From: Putridiphycobacter sp045107045
GTDB taxonomy: Bacteria > Bacteroidota > Bacteroidia > Flavobacteriales_D > Crocinitomicaceae
DNA length: 64,000 bases
Direction of reading: 5' to 3'
Assembly: GCA_045107045.1 (NCBI GenBank)
Contig: JBGCFR010000022.1
Span: 30,140 to 94,139, forward strand
The notes under the pieces are model-generated. The model saw only the letters and a list, made by a program, of their open reading frames with translations, ran no database searches and was not told the DNA's origin. A program made the translations under genes and the position numbers. This document shows, one piece after another, positions 15,593-24,073 of this stretch (positions within the stretch are counted from its first letter, which is position 1; the number at the start of each line of letters is the position of its first letter).

Positions 15593-18307
15593 ATGAGTTT
15601 ACATCCAGATTATACGGGAGATTATATTTTTAAATGGGATCAATTACCACCATTAAAGTTGAGTGGACTTGAACCATTAATAGTTACTCCCGAATCTAAT
15701 TTTATTAATGTTGGTGAACGAACCAACGTAGCAGGTTCAAAAAAATTTTTGCGTTTAATAAAAAACGAATTGTTTGATGAAGCATTATCGGTTGCTAGAG
15801 AGCAAGTTGAAAATGGTGCTCAAATAATAGACATCAATATGGATGATGGCCTAATTGATGGGAAAGAAGCCATGATTAAATTTTTAAAATTAATTGCTTC
15901 AGAACCTGATATTGCTAGAGTACCAATTATGATAGATAGTTCTAAATGGGAAATTATTGAGGCAGGGTTGCAATGTGTTCAAGGAAAATCTGTGGTGAAT
16001 TCAATTAGCCTTAAGGAAGGAGAAACTGAATTTATTAGTCATGCAAAAATTATAAAATCATATGGTGCTGCTGTTATAGTAATGGCATTTGATGAACAAG
16101 GCCAGGCAGACTCGTACGAAAGACGTGTTGAAATTTGTAAAAAATCATACGATATTTTGGTGGATGTTGTGAAATTTCCACCGCAAGACATCATTTTTGA
16201 TCCTAATATTTTTCCAGTTGCTACCGGAATGGATGAACATAGGAATAATGCATTAGACTTTTTTAGAGCCACACGTTGGATTCGAGAAAATTTACCAGGC
16301 GCACACGTAAGTGGTGGGGTTAGTAATGTTTCATTCTCATTTCGAGGTAATAATGCCATAAGAGAAGCCATGCATTCTGCATTTTTATACCATGCTATTA
16401 AAGAAGGCATGGACATGGGAATTGTAAACCCATCAATGCTTGAGGTGTATGATGAAATTCCAAAGGATGCTTTAAAATATGTTGAAGATGTATTATTAAA
16501 CAGAACAAATGATGCAACAGAAAAACTATTAGATTTTGCGGAGAATGTAGTTCAATCCTATAAAATTGAAAAAGGCATAGCCGAATGGCGTTTATTATCT
16601 ATACAAGAAAGGATTACACATGCCTTGGTAAAAGGAATTGCAGATTTCACTGACGAGGACATGGAAGAAGCTAGACATTTGGCAGATAGGCCTATTCAAG
16701 TTATAGAAGGCTATTTAATGAATGGGATGAATGTTGTAGGAGATTTATTTGGCGCAGGGAAAATGTTTTTACCACAAGTGGTTAAATCAGCTAGAGTCAT
16801 GAAAAAATCTGTAGCCTATCTCTTACCTTATATTGAAGCTACTAAAGAAGAAGGACAAACTAATGGTAAAATTTTATTGGCCACTGTAAAAGGAGATGTG
16901 CACGATATTGGTAAAAATATTGTTGGCGTTGTTTTAGCCTGTAATAATTATGAAATTATTGATTTGGGTGTAATGGTGTCAACTGAAAAGATACTGAGCG
17001 AAGCCAAAAGACTAAATGTTGATATTATTGGTTTGAGCGGATTGATCACGCCATCACTTGATGAAATGGTTAACGTGGCTGAAGAATTGCAAAAGAATGG
17101 CATGACCATTCCATTACTAATTGGCGGTGCAACAACTTCTAAAGTACATACAGCAGTTAAAATTCAAGAACAATATTCTAATGGTGACACTGTTCATGTG
17201 CTAGACGCTAGTCGATCGGTTACAGTAGCTAGCGAATTATTAGGCGCAAATAAAAATAAATACACTAGTAATATTAAGGAAGAATATAATACTATAAGAA
17301 CCAATTACGCCAAGAAAAAAGGGTTCAAGGCTTATCTAACTATTGCTGAGGCTCGAAAAAGAAAACAAAAAATTGACTGGAAAAAATCTTTCATTAAAAA
17401 ACCAAATTTCATTGGAGTAAAACACTACACCAATTTTGACATTAATGAATTAATCCCATATATAGATTGGACACCATTTTTTTATACTTGGGAAATGCGA
17501 AAAAAATATCCTGATATACTTACTGATACTGATAAAGGTGAAGAAGCTACAAAATTATTTAAAGATGCCCAAAAAATGTTGAAGAACATTGTTGATCATC
17601 AATGGTTAACGGCAAATGCAAGTGTTGGAATTTGGCCTGCCAACACAGTGGATGATGACGTGATAGAATACTATACTGATGATACAAGATCTAAAATCAT
17701 TTACAAACAATATGCACTTAGACAACAACTAAAAAAATCAGAGTCAGCCTCTAATCATTCATTAGCAGATTTTATAGCTCCGAAGAATATAGGAATTCAA
17801 GATTATATCGGTGGGTTTATTGTGACCTCTGGCAATGGTATTAATATTAAAATTAAAGAATTTGAAGCTGATCATGATGATTATAATTCAATTTTACTGA
17901 AAGCACTAGCCGATAGATTAGCTGAAGCTTTTGCTGAGAAATTGCATGAAATAGTAAGACAGGAATTATGGGGCTATGAAAAAGGGCAGCTTACAAAAGA
18001 TGAGTTGATTAAGGAAAAATATATTGGCATTCGCCCTGCTCCAGGCTATCCAGCCAACCCTGATCATACCGAAAAAATAGGTTTATTTGAATTACTTGAT
18101 GCCACCAAGCATACTGGTGTAGGCTTAACAGAAAGTTTAGCTATGTTGCCTGCAGCATCTGTTAGCGGCTGGTATTTTGCTAATCCTGAAGCACACTATT
18201 TTGGTGTTGGCAAAATTAAGGAAGATCAAATTGAAGATATTTCAAAACGTAAGGGAATGTCATTTGAGATTTATAAAAAATGGCTATCTTCCAACCTGGC
18301 TGATTAA
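15593..18307 (+). CDS. metH: Methionine synthase, folate/cobalamin/activation modules (split MetH, second half)
   Basis: A 904-residue protein carrying the other MetH domains. They are the pterin-binding domain (about 30-300, NVGERTNVAGSKKF and DINMDDG), the cobalamin cap and Rossmann domain (about 340-570, with the cobalt-ligand motif GDVHDIGKN), and the SAM-dependent reactivation domain (about 590-900, with RPAPGYPANPDH). With the first protein it forms a complete B12-dependent methionine synthase, transferring methyl from 5-methyl-tetrahydrofolate to homocysteine. The start ATG follows the repeat-rich spacer. No metF gene follows. Confidence 0.96.
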   Translation: MSLHPDYTGDYIFKWDQLPPLKLSGLEPLIVTPESNFINVGERTNVAGSKKFLRLIKNELFDEALSVAREQVENGAQIIDINMDDGLIDGKEAMIKFLKLIASEPDIARVPIMIDSSKWEIIEAGLQCVQGKSVVNSISLKEGETEFISHAKIIKSYGAAVIVMAFDEQGQADSYERRVEICKKSYDILVDVVKFPPQDIIFDPNIFPVATGMDEHRNNALDFFRATRWIRENLPGAHVSGGVSNVSFSFRGNNAIREAMHSAFLYHAIKEGMDMGIVNPSMLEVYDEIPKDALKYVEDVLLNRTNDATEKLLDFAENVVQSYKIEKGIAEWRLLSIQERITHALVKGIADFTDEDMEEARHLADRPIQVIEGYLMNGMNVVGDLFGAGKMFLPQVVKSARVMKKSVAYLLPYIEATKEEGQTNGKILLATVKGDVHDIGKNIVGVVLACNNYEIIDLGVMVSTEKILSEAKRLNVDIIGLSGLITPSLDEMVNVAEELQKNGMTIPLLIGGATTSKVHTAVKIQEQYSNGDTVHVLDASRSVTVASELLGANKNKYTSNIKEEYNTIRTNYAKKKGFKAYLTIAEARKRKQKIDWKKSFIKKPNFIGVKHYTNFDINELIPYIDWTPFFYTWEMRKKYPDILTDTDKGEEATKLFKDAQKMLKNIVDHQWLTANASVGIWPANTVDDDVIEYYTDDTRSKIIYKQYALRQQLKKSESASNHSLADFIAPKNIGIQDYIGGFIVTSGNGINIKIKEFEADHDDYNSILLKALADRLAEAFAEKLHEIVRQELWGYEKGQLTKDELIKEKYIGIRPAPGYPANPDHTEKIGLFELLDATKHTGVGLTESLAMLPAASVSGWYFANPEAHYFGVGKIKEDQIEDISKRKGMSFEIYKKWLSSNLAD

Positions 18308-18328
18308 GCACTTAAATTCAGCATCTGT

Positions 18329-19354
18329 ATGGCACAAAGAATTGCATCATATTTCATCATTATTATCAGTATAATAGCTGCGCTAGTAATTGGAAAATCA
18401 TTATTAATTCCGTTTATACTCGGTCTACTGGTTTGGTTTCTGATTGTAGAATTTAGAAATCAATTAGTTAAAATTCCTCTATTAGGATCCAAACTTCCAA
18501 AATGGTTGTGGTCTATTTTGGCATCAATCGTTTTGTTTTCACTCTTTGCCATTGCTATTAATGTCCTAATTGACAATATTGCAGAATTAGGCAAGCAATT
18601 ACCTGAATATGAAGCCAACCTAAAAGCAGTTAATGTTTCTATCCAAGAATCATTCGACATTAATATTTTTGACAGTATAAAAAGTTATGCTGGCGATTTT
18701 CAATTGACAAAAATTCTATCTCCACTGCTCAACTCATTGACGGATATATTCGCAAATGGCTTCATGATTGTGCTCTATGTTTTATTTTTGTTTTTAGAAG
18801 AAACCGTTTTTAGGCAAAAACTAAAACACGTTTTTAAATCCAAGGCTAAATTTACTGAAGCTATAGTTGTTTTGGAAAAAATCAATCAGTCAACAAGCAG
18901 CTACATTACTTTAAAAACAATTATTAGTTTAATTACTGGAGTAGCTAGTTATATTGCTCTAGCAATTATTGGAGTTGATACACCTATATTTTGGGCTTTC
19001 TTAATCTTCTTGATGAATTATATCCCTACTATTGGATCACTTATTGGCACTTTATTTCCAGCTTTTATTGCATTGCTTCAGTTTGGAGATATTCTACATT
19101 TTGGATTAGTATTAGGAGTTGTTGGATTAATTCAAGTCATAGTCGGCAATTTTGTTGAACCAAAAATGATGGGAAATTCTTTAAACTTAAGCCCGCTTGT
19201 TGTTATAGTTGCCCTAAGCTTTTGGGGTGCCGTTTGGGGAATCACAGGTATGGTATTGTCAGTTCCGATTACAGTAATTATGGTCATTCTATTCTCACAA
19301 TTTAAGACTACAAAGCCTATTGCTACTTTGCTTTCTGAAAAAGGAATCATTTAA
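18329..19354 (+). CDS. AI-2E family (PerM/YdiK-type) membrane transporter
   Basis: A 341-residue inner-membrane protein with the family's layout: hydrophobic pairs at about 10-35 and 60-85, a hydrophilic middle segment (about 85-135), then a hydrophobic second half. The C-terminal half has the conserved NYIPTIGSLIGTLFPA and FVEPKMMGNSLNLSPLVVIVAL motifs. Family members export small molecules or ions. The substrate here cannot be told from sequence. It begins 22 bp after metH and may share its transcript, but nothing links its function to methionine. Confidence 0.88.
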   Translation: MAQRIASYFIIIISIIAALVIGKSLLIPFILGLLVWFLIVEFRNQLVKIPLLGSKLPKWLWSILASIVLFSLFAIAINVLIDNIAELGKQLPEYEANLKAVNVSIQESFDINIFDSIKSYAGDFQLTKILSPLLNSLTDIFANGFMIVLYVLFLFLEETVFRQKLKHVFKSKAKFTEAIVVLEKINQSTSSYITLKTIISLITGVASYIALAIIGVDTPIFWAFLIFLMNYIPTIGSLIGTLFPAFIALLQFGDILHFGLVLGVVGLIQVIVGNFVEPKMMGNSLNLSPLVVIVALSFWGAVWGITGMVLSVPITVIMVILFSQFKTTKPIATLLSEKGII

Positions 19355-19356
19355 AT

Positions 19357-19370
19357 ATACCGATTGGTAT
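19357..19370. promoter_or_regulatory. Operator-like inverted repeat before the tetR gene
   Basis: ATACCGATTGGTAT is a perfect 5-bp inverted repeat around GATT, 21 bp upstream of the tetR start and just upstream of its -7 box. The complement of this site matches the second site at 20005-20018 in 13 of 14 positions, which supports a shared regulator. Confidence 0.7.
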
Positions 19371-19378
19371 TTTTTTCT

Positions 19379-19386
19379 TACCTTTG
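19379..19386 (+). promoter_or_regulatory. Putative -7 promoter box of tetR
   Basis: TACCTTTG matches TAnnTTTG exactly, 5 bp before the ATG at 19391. The operator at 19357-19370 lies between this box and the expected -33 position, as needed for autorepression. Confidence 0.45.
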
Positions 19387-19390
19387 ACCC

Positions 19391-19987
19391 ATGCCTAAAA
19401 AAGCAGAGCTGACAAGTGCATACATTATCCAAAAAGTAGCGTCTGTATTTAACAAAAAAGGATACTCAGCCACTTCAATGGCAGATATCACCCTAGCAAC
19501 AGGACTCACGAAGGGTGCTATTTACGGCAATTTTGAAAATAAAAATGAATTGGCCATCAAATCATTTAGCTACAATGTAAACATGGTGACGAATGCCATT
19601 GCTGTTCAAATTGCTAAAGAAAGTTTAGCTATCAATAAATTGCTTGCCATTACTAAATTCTATGGTAACTACTATGAGTTCACACATGATTTCGGTGGTT
19701 GTCCCATTTTAAATATTGGTATTGATGCTAATCACCAAGATCCTGTTTTAATGCAAAAAGTTCAAAAGGCTATCACAAATATTCAAGCCTATGTTGAAGC
19801 AATTATTTGCGAGGGTATTACTAATAAAGAACTTAAGCCAAATATTGATGCGAAATACTATGCTCGGCAAATCTTCACTCGAATTGAAGGCGCGGTATTT
19901 ATGACTACCACAACACGAAACAAAATTTATCTAAAAGATATGGTTGAAGGCTTAAATCAAATGATAGAAAAAGAGATAAATCTTTAA
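19391..19987 (+). CDS. TetR/AcrR-family transcriptional regulator
   Basis: A 198-residue repressor-type protein. The N-terminal helix-turn-helix reads YSATSMADITLATGLTKGAIYGNFENKNELA (about 24-55; the recognition helix is TKGAIYGNF). The C-terminal ligand-binding domain has GGCPILNIGIDANHQDP, close to the LmrA/YxaF-like type. The same inverted repeat stands before this gene and before the following hydrolase gene, so it likely represses both. The effector is unknown; relatives respond to hydrophobic or electrophilic small molecules. Confidence 0.9.
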   Translation: MPKKAELTSAYIIQKVASVFNKKGYSATSMADITLATGLTKGAIYGNFENKNELAIKSFSYNVNMVTNAIAVQIAKESLAINKLLAITKFYGNYYEFTHDFGGCPILNIGIDANHQDPVLMQKVQKAITNIQAYVEAIICEGITNKELKPNIDAKYYARQIFTRIEGAVFMTTTTRNKIYLKDMVEGLNQMIEKEINL

Positions 19988-20004
19988 TTTTTTTAAATAA
20001 AAAT

Positions 20005-20018
20005 ATACCAATCAGTAT
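20005..20018. promoter_or_regulatory. Operator-like inverted repeat before the alpha/beta hydrolase
   Basis: ATACCAATCAGTAT equals the reverse complement of the site at 19357-19370 except for one base. It ends 3 bp before the hydrolase start codon, so a bound TetR protein would block transcription or ribosome access. Confidence 0.68.
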
Positions 20019-20021
20019 AAT

Positions 20022-20852
20022 ATGATCAGACTTATAAAATTCTACTTCGGAACACTGTCAGTTATTAGTCCAAGACTAGCAACAAACCAGGCCTTTGAAC
20101 TCTTTAAAAAAGTAAGAAAAAAAGATATCAGAGAGCGTGAAAAAACATTTTACGAATCCGCAAAAAGGAAAGATCTTGATTTTAATATTGAACCTGTCCA
20201 CACCTACTCATTTGGAAACCCAGACAATGATATTGTAATACTAATTCATGGTTGGGATTCTAATGCTGGATCTCTTTCGAAATTTGTAGAACCACTATTA
20301 GCCAAAGAAAAATATGTAATAAGTCTAAATTTGCCAGCACATGCACATTATATTTCCAATAAAACAACACTTGTTGAGTGCAAGGATGCAGTAAAGTTAT
20401 TGATTAGTTCGCTTGACTCTAAAAAGAACATCTCTATTATTTCCCATTCATTTGGATCTGCAGTTACAGGTTATGCACTATCTGAACTACCAAAAATAAA
20501 TATTGAAAATCTATTTTTTCTGACCAGCCCGAACAAAATGGATGTCATCTTTATCGAATTTAAAAATATCATTAATCTAGGTGACAAAGCGTATCGCCAG
20601 CTAGTCGACAAGGCATCTTTAGTACTAAACGAAGATTTAGAAACCATGTACATCCACGATAAACTACTTATTGCTAACTTCAACCATCTACATATTTTCC
20701 ACGATAAAAATGATAAAATTATTTCTGTCAAAAATTCCGAACTAATGCATAAAAAAATCTCAAATAGTCTTTTAACTACTTACGAAAACATTGGGCATTA
20801 TAGAATGCTTTGGAATGACAGATTAATTGATGATGTAATGAAAGAAATCTAA
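20022..20852 (+). CDS. Alpha/beta hydrolase
   Basis: A 276-residue cytoplasmic hydrolase. The fold's landmarks are visible: oxyanion-hole strand VILIHGWDS, nucleophile elbow ISHSFGSA with Ser143, an acidic residue in IFHDKNDKI, and a C-terminal histidine in GHYRML. The substrate is unknown; esters or lactones are typical. The gene is directly preceded by an operator matching the one before tetR, so it is probably the regulator's target. It ends 2 bp before the convergent kdtA stop. Confidence 0.82.
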   Translation: MIRLIKFYFGTLSVISPRLATNQAFELFKKVRKKDIREREKTFYESAKRKDLDFNIEPVHTYSFGNPDNDIVILIHGWDSNAGSLSKFVEPLLAKEKYVISLNLPAHAHYISNKTTLVECKDAVKLLISSLDSKKNISIISHSFGSAVTGYALSELPKINIENLFFLTSPNKMDVIFIEFKNIINLGDKAYRQLVDKASLVLNEDLETMYIHDKLLIANFNHLHIFHDKNDKIISVKNSELMHKKISNSLLTTYENIGHYRMLWNDRLIDDVMKEI

Positions 20853-20854
20853 AA

Positions 20855-22051
20855 CTATAGTCTTTGTAAAACGATTTGAGTTGCACCAACCTGGCTTTTC
20901 ATGAATTCTAAAACTTTTGTAGATCTATCATCATTTAAGAGTTCATTGTAAATACCTCTCAATTTACTGATTGAATCAACTTCAAAACCTATCCCATTTT
21001 CAATAAACAATTTGGCCTCCGGGAATTTTCTATGGTTTGGGCCAAATAAAACAGGTACACCAAAACTTGCTGGTTCTAATATATTGTGCAAACCTGTTTT
21101 GAACCCTCCTCCAACATATGCAATCTTAGCAAATTGATACAAATGCATTAACATTCCTATATTATCAATAATCAATACTTCTTGATCTGTTTCACCTTTA
21201 TAATTTGAATATCTAATATTAGACTTGTCAAGCTGATTCTCGATTTGTTTGAGTCTAGATTCAAGAATTTCATGTGGGGCAATAATCACTTTAACCTTAA
21301 AGGAATTTGAATTAATTAAAGGCATTATAATTTGATCATCTTCAATCCATGACGAACCAACTACAAAAACCCTATTGCCTTGACAGAATTTTTTAACTAA
21401 GTCAATTTTACTTGCAAAATTACTGTTCGCCATTACCCTATCATAGCGAGTATCGCCAGAAACAATTGACTCAATTTTAATCGATTCCAAAAGCTGTTGA
21501 GATGTTTCATCTTGAACAAAAATAGTTTCAAAATCTCTGAGTATATTTATAAAAAAGTCTCCGTACCATTTAAAAAAGGATTGATTCTTTCTAAATATTC
21601 CTGAGACGAGATAAACGGGAATTGAATTGGATTTTAGAGCACCAATTAAATTCGCCCAAAACTCATACTTAACAATAAACACCTTAGTTGGTTTTAAATG
21701 TTCAATCAACTTTTTTGCATTCGATTTTTTATCAAGCGGAAGATAAAAGACATAGTCCGCTTTCTTGTAATTTTTTCGAACTTCATAACCTGAGGGAGAA
21801 AAAAAAGAAACAACCAATTGACATTCTTCCTTAGCTTTTAAGGCATCCATAATTGGTTTTCCTTGTTCAAACTCACCTAAACTAGCACAATGGAACCAAT
21901 AAAGATTTTGATCGGTTCTTTTGAATGAAGAAAGTTTAGACTTCCAATTTTGCCTACCATTCACCCATTTTTTCGCTTTAGAATTAAAAACCGAGGCTAT
22001 CCGTATCAACAGTCCATACGCAAGAATTCCTATGGTGTAAATTACCTGCAT
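20855..22051 (-). CDS. kdtA: 3-deoxy-D-manno-octulosonic acid (Kdo) transferase
   Basis: Transfers Kdo from CMP-Kdo to lipid A at the inner membrane, the first step of the lipopolysaccharide core. An N-terminal hydrophobic anchor (MQVIYTIGILAYGLLIRIA) is followed by the glycosyltransferase N-domain (WFHCASLGEFEQGKPIM) and the C-domain with VVGSSWIEDD, IIAPHE and YVGGGFKTGLHNILEPASFGVPVLFGPNH. The start is ATG 22051, whose first base is the last base of the upstream stop (TAATG). This gives 398 residues, close to the family norm. A longer frame reaching 22102 lies inside the neighbouring gene and is not needed. Confidence 0.94.
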   Translation of the reverse strand: MQVIYTIGILAYGLLIRIASVFNSKAKKWVNGRQNWKSKLSSFKRTDQNLYWFHCASLGEFEQGKPIMDALKAKEECQLVVSFFSPSGYEVRKNYKKADYVFYLPLDKKSNAKKLIEHLKPTKVFIVKYEFWANLIGALKSNSIPVYLVSGIFRKNQSFFKWYGDFFINILRDFETIFVQDETSQQLLESIKIESIVSGDTRYDRVMANSNFASKIDLVKKFCQGNRVFVVGSSWIEDDQIIMPLINSNSFKVKVIIAPHEILESRLKQIENQLDKSNIRYSNYKGETDQEVLIIDNIGMLMHLYQFAKIAYVGGGFKTGLHNILEPASFGVPVLFGPNHRKFPEAKLFIENGIGFEVDSISKLRGIYNELLNDDRSTKVLEFMKSQVGATQIVLQRL

Positions 22052-22827
22052 TAATCGTAGTAGTATTCTTGTAATTGTCGCTTGTATATAGGAATCATCC
22101 ACCCAATTTTTAAACCATAAAATAGGTCGAACCTAAGTTCGTTTTCTGGACCTTCTGTATCAAAATTAAATGTTCTAACGTTTTTATTAAACCCTTGAGT
22201 AAATTCAAATCCTCCATAAAAATCTAAGTACTTTCTATTACCTTGCTGTAAATAACCAATAAACTGTTTTGTGACAATACCCATTGCTAATTTATCATAT
22301 CCTTTTAGATACGAATCTTCAAGTTGAGGAAGTTCATCATAAGTATGCTCAATCCGTATTTTATGCATTTGAAAGCCTATACCACCATTTACCCACAAAC
22401 CAGCATTTGGGCCTTTTCCAACTTGTGTAAAGACATAACCAATTTGTCCAGTAAAATTAGCACCCCTTAATAAAAAAAGTACATCCCCCTGATTACCTTC
22501 TAAGTTAGTGATATTACCATCTTCATTAATTAAATTATCAAAAATGCTAAGCTCCTTAAAACTATTACCAAAAAGGAATTGAGACTCCAAACCAAATGAC
22601 CAATTAGATTTTAATTTGAAATTAATCTCAGCCCCCAACGCATTTGAAAAACCCCATCTTTTCGCGAAATCACCTCCAGGCAATGATGCCTTATATGTTA
22701 AACCGTAAATCGGCGTAAAAACCGACTCGGACTTTAGATCTCTTTGCGCTTGTAAATTATTTGGTAAAACCAACAGTAAAATAGCAGTTAAGCTTATTCT
22801 TAAATATATTCGGAATTCTTTTATCAT
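22051..22827 (-). CDS. Outer-membrane beta-barrel protein of unknown function
   Basis: 258 residues from ATG 22827 (a TTG two codons earlier is possible). A signal peptide (1-28) ends NNLQAQ. The rest alternates polar and aromatic residues in strands (WSFGLESQFLFG, GLWVNGGIGFQMHKIRIEH, LDFYGGFEFTQGF, LFYGLKIGWMIPIY), as in small outer-membrane barrels. It is translationally coupled to kdtA by a TAATG overlap. That points to a role in the LPS or outer-membrane context, but no function is known to me. Confidence 0.78.
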   Translation of the reverse strand: MIKEFRIYLRISLTAILLLVLPNNLQAQRDLKSESVFTPIYGLTYKASLPGGDFAKRWGFSNALGAEINFKLKSNWSFGLESQFLFGNSFKELSIFDNLINEDGNITNLEGNQGDVLFLLRGANFTGQIGYVFTQVGKGPNAGLWVNGGIGFQMHKIRIEHTYDELPQLEDSYLKGYDKLAMGIVTKQFIGYLQQGNRKYLDFYGGFEFTQGFNKNVRTFNFDTEGPENELRFDLFYGLKIGWMIPIYKRQLQEYYYD

Positions 22828-22897
22828 GTTCAAATTCTTAAAGCTTTTCTTGCTGTAAAAGCATCAAATTAAGCAATAAAATTAAAGTATAATTAGT

Positions 22898-22905
22898 TAT
22901 ATTCG
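22898..22905 (+). promoter_or_regulatory. Possible -7 box of the wbp operon
   Basis: TATATTCG differs from TAnnTTTG at one position. It lies 37 bp before the GTG start of wbpE and abuts the divergent box at 22906-22913. Confidence 0.3.
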
Positions 22906-22913
22906 CAAACTTA
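22906..22913 (-). promoter_or_regulatory. Putative -7 promoter box of the barrel-kdtA operon
   Basis: Minus-strand reading TAAGTTTG matches TAnnTTTG exactly. It would give a leader of about 70 bases before ATG 22827. Confidence 0.38.
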
Positions 22914-22942
22914 ATGGTATTTAACACTAATTATTGATTCAA

Positions 22943-24073
22943 GTGAAAAAAATTCAAATGGTTGACTTGGTTTCTCAATACGAAAAAATCAAGCCAGAAG
23001 TACTCTCATCAATAGAAGAAATTATGGATTCAGCTATGTTCATTAATGGACCAGCTGTCAAATCTTTTCAATCTGATTTAGAGCAATATTTACAAGTGAA
23101 ACATGTTATTCCTTGTGCAAACGGGACAGATGCTTTACAAATTGCATTAATGGCACTTAATCTTCAACCTGGAGATGAAGTAATCACCTCTGACTTTACC
23201 TTTGCTGCAACAGTTGAAGTGGTTAAACTTCTAAAGTTAAAGCCAGTTTTAGTAGATGTTGACGAAGACAATTTTAATATTTCTTTAGAAGCGATTAAAA
23301 GAGCTATTACACCCAAAACTAAAGTAATCATACCTGTTCACCTATTTGGTCAATGCGCTGATATGGAGAAACTATTAGAATTAGCAAGCAATCAAAACAT
23401 TCAAATTATTGAAGATACCGCACAAGGGATTGGAGCAAAATACACATTTTCTGATGGCACTGCAAAATCGGCAGGTACAATGGGTGCAATTGGTACAACT
23501 TCATTCTTCCCATCAAAAAACTTAGGATGTTTTGGAGATGGTGGTGCTATTTTCACAAATGATGATGAATTAGCTGCTAATATGCGATCTATTGTTAATC
23601 ATGGAATGGGAGTTCGCTATTATTACGATCGAGTTGGTGTTAATTCAAGATTGGACTCCATACAAGCAGCAGTGCTAGGCATAAAGTTAAAACACCTAGA
23701 TAACTATATATCTTCTAGACAAAAAGCTGCTGAATATTACACAACATTCTTTAATAATATTGATGGAGTTAAACCTCCAAAAATTGAAAATTACTCAACA
23801 CATGTTTTCCATCAATATACTTTAAAAATTGATAATATTGATCAGTTCGAAATGCAGAAGTTTTTAAATGAAAAGGGCATTCCTGCAATGATCTATTACC
23901 CTGTGCCATTGCATACTCAAAAAGCATATGATGCAGACACATACAATGATGAAGACTTTAAAACAACCAATACCCTTTGCAAGTCAGTTTTATCGCTTCC
24001 AATGCATACAGAATTAGAAAACAAACAATTAGAATACATCTGCGAAGCAGTAAAAGAATATTTAAAGAAATGA
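22943..24073 (+). CDS. wbpE: UDP-3-keto-GlcNAcA aminotransferase, WbpE type (DegT/DnrJ family)
   Basis: PLP-dependent sugar aminotransferase, predicted to make UDP-GlcNAc3NA from the 3-keto sugar. It aligns closely by eye with Pseudomonas WbpE over its whole length: CANGTDALQIALMAL, PGDEVITSDFTFAATVEVV, IIPVHLFGQCADM, IIEDTAQGIGA, the PLP lysine in FFPSKNLGCFGDGGA (Lys192 from GTG 22943), GVNSRLDSIQAAVL and HVFHQYTLKID. I prefer GTG 22943, which gives the usual KKIQMVDL start; a TTG three codons upstream is also in frame. It is the first gene of a packed operon with wbpD, wbpB and wbpA, and overlaps the next gene by 4 bp. Confidence 0.88.
   Translation: MKKIQMVDLVSQYEKIKPEVLSSIEEIMDSAMFINGPAVKSFQSDLEQYLQVKHVIPCANGTDALQIALMALNLQPGDEVITSDFTFAATVEVVKLLKLKPVLVDVDEDNFNISLEAIKRAITPKTKVIIPVHLFGQCADMEKLLELASNQNIQIIEDTAQGIGAKYTFSDGTAKSAGTMGAIGTTSFFPSKNLGCFGDGGAIFTNDDELAANMRSIVNHGMGVRYYYDRVGVNSRLDSIQAAVLGIKLKHLDNYISSRQKAAEYYTTFFNNIDGVKPPKIENYSTHVFHQYTLKIDNIDQFEMQKFLNEKGIPAMIYYPVPLHTQKAYDADTYNDEDFKTTNTLCKSVLSLPMHTELENKQLEYICEAVKEYLKK

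Noticed and set aside
23977..24069. Longer start for UDP-glucose dehydrogenase
   Set aside because: This stretch encodes the C-terminus of wbpE in another frame; the ATG at 24070 directly precedes the Rossmann motif.
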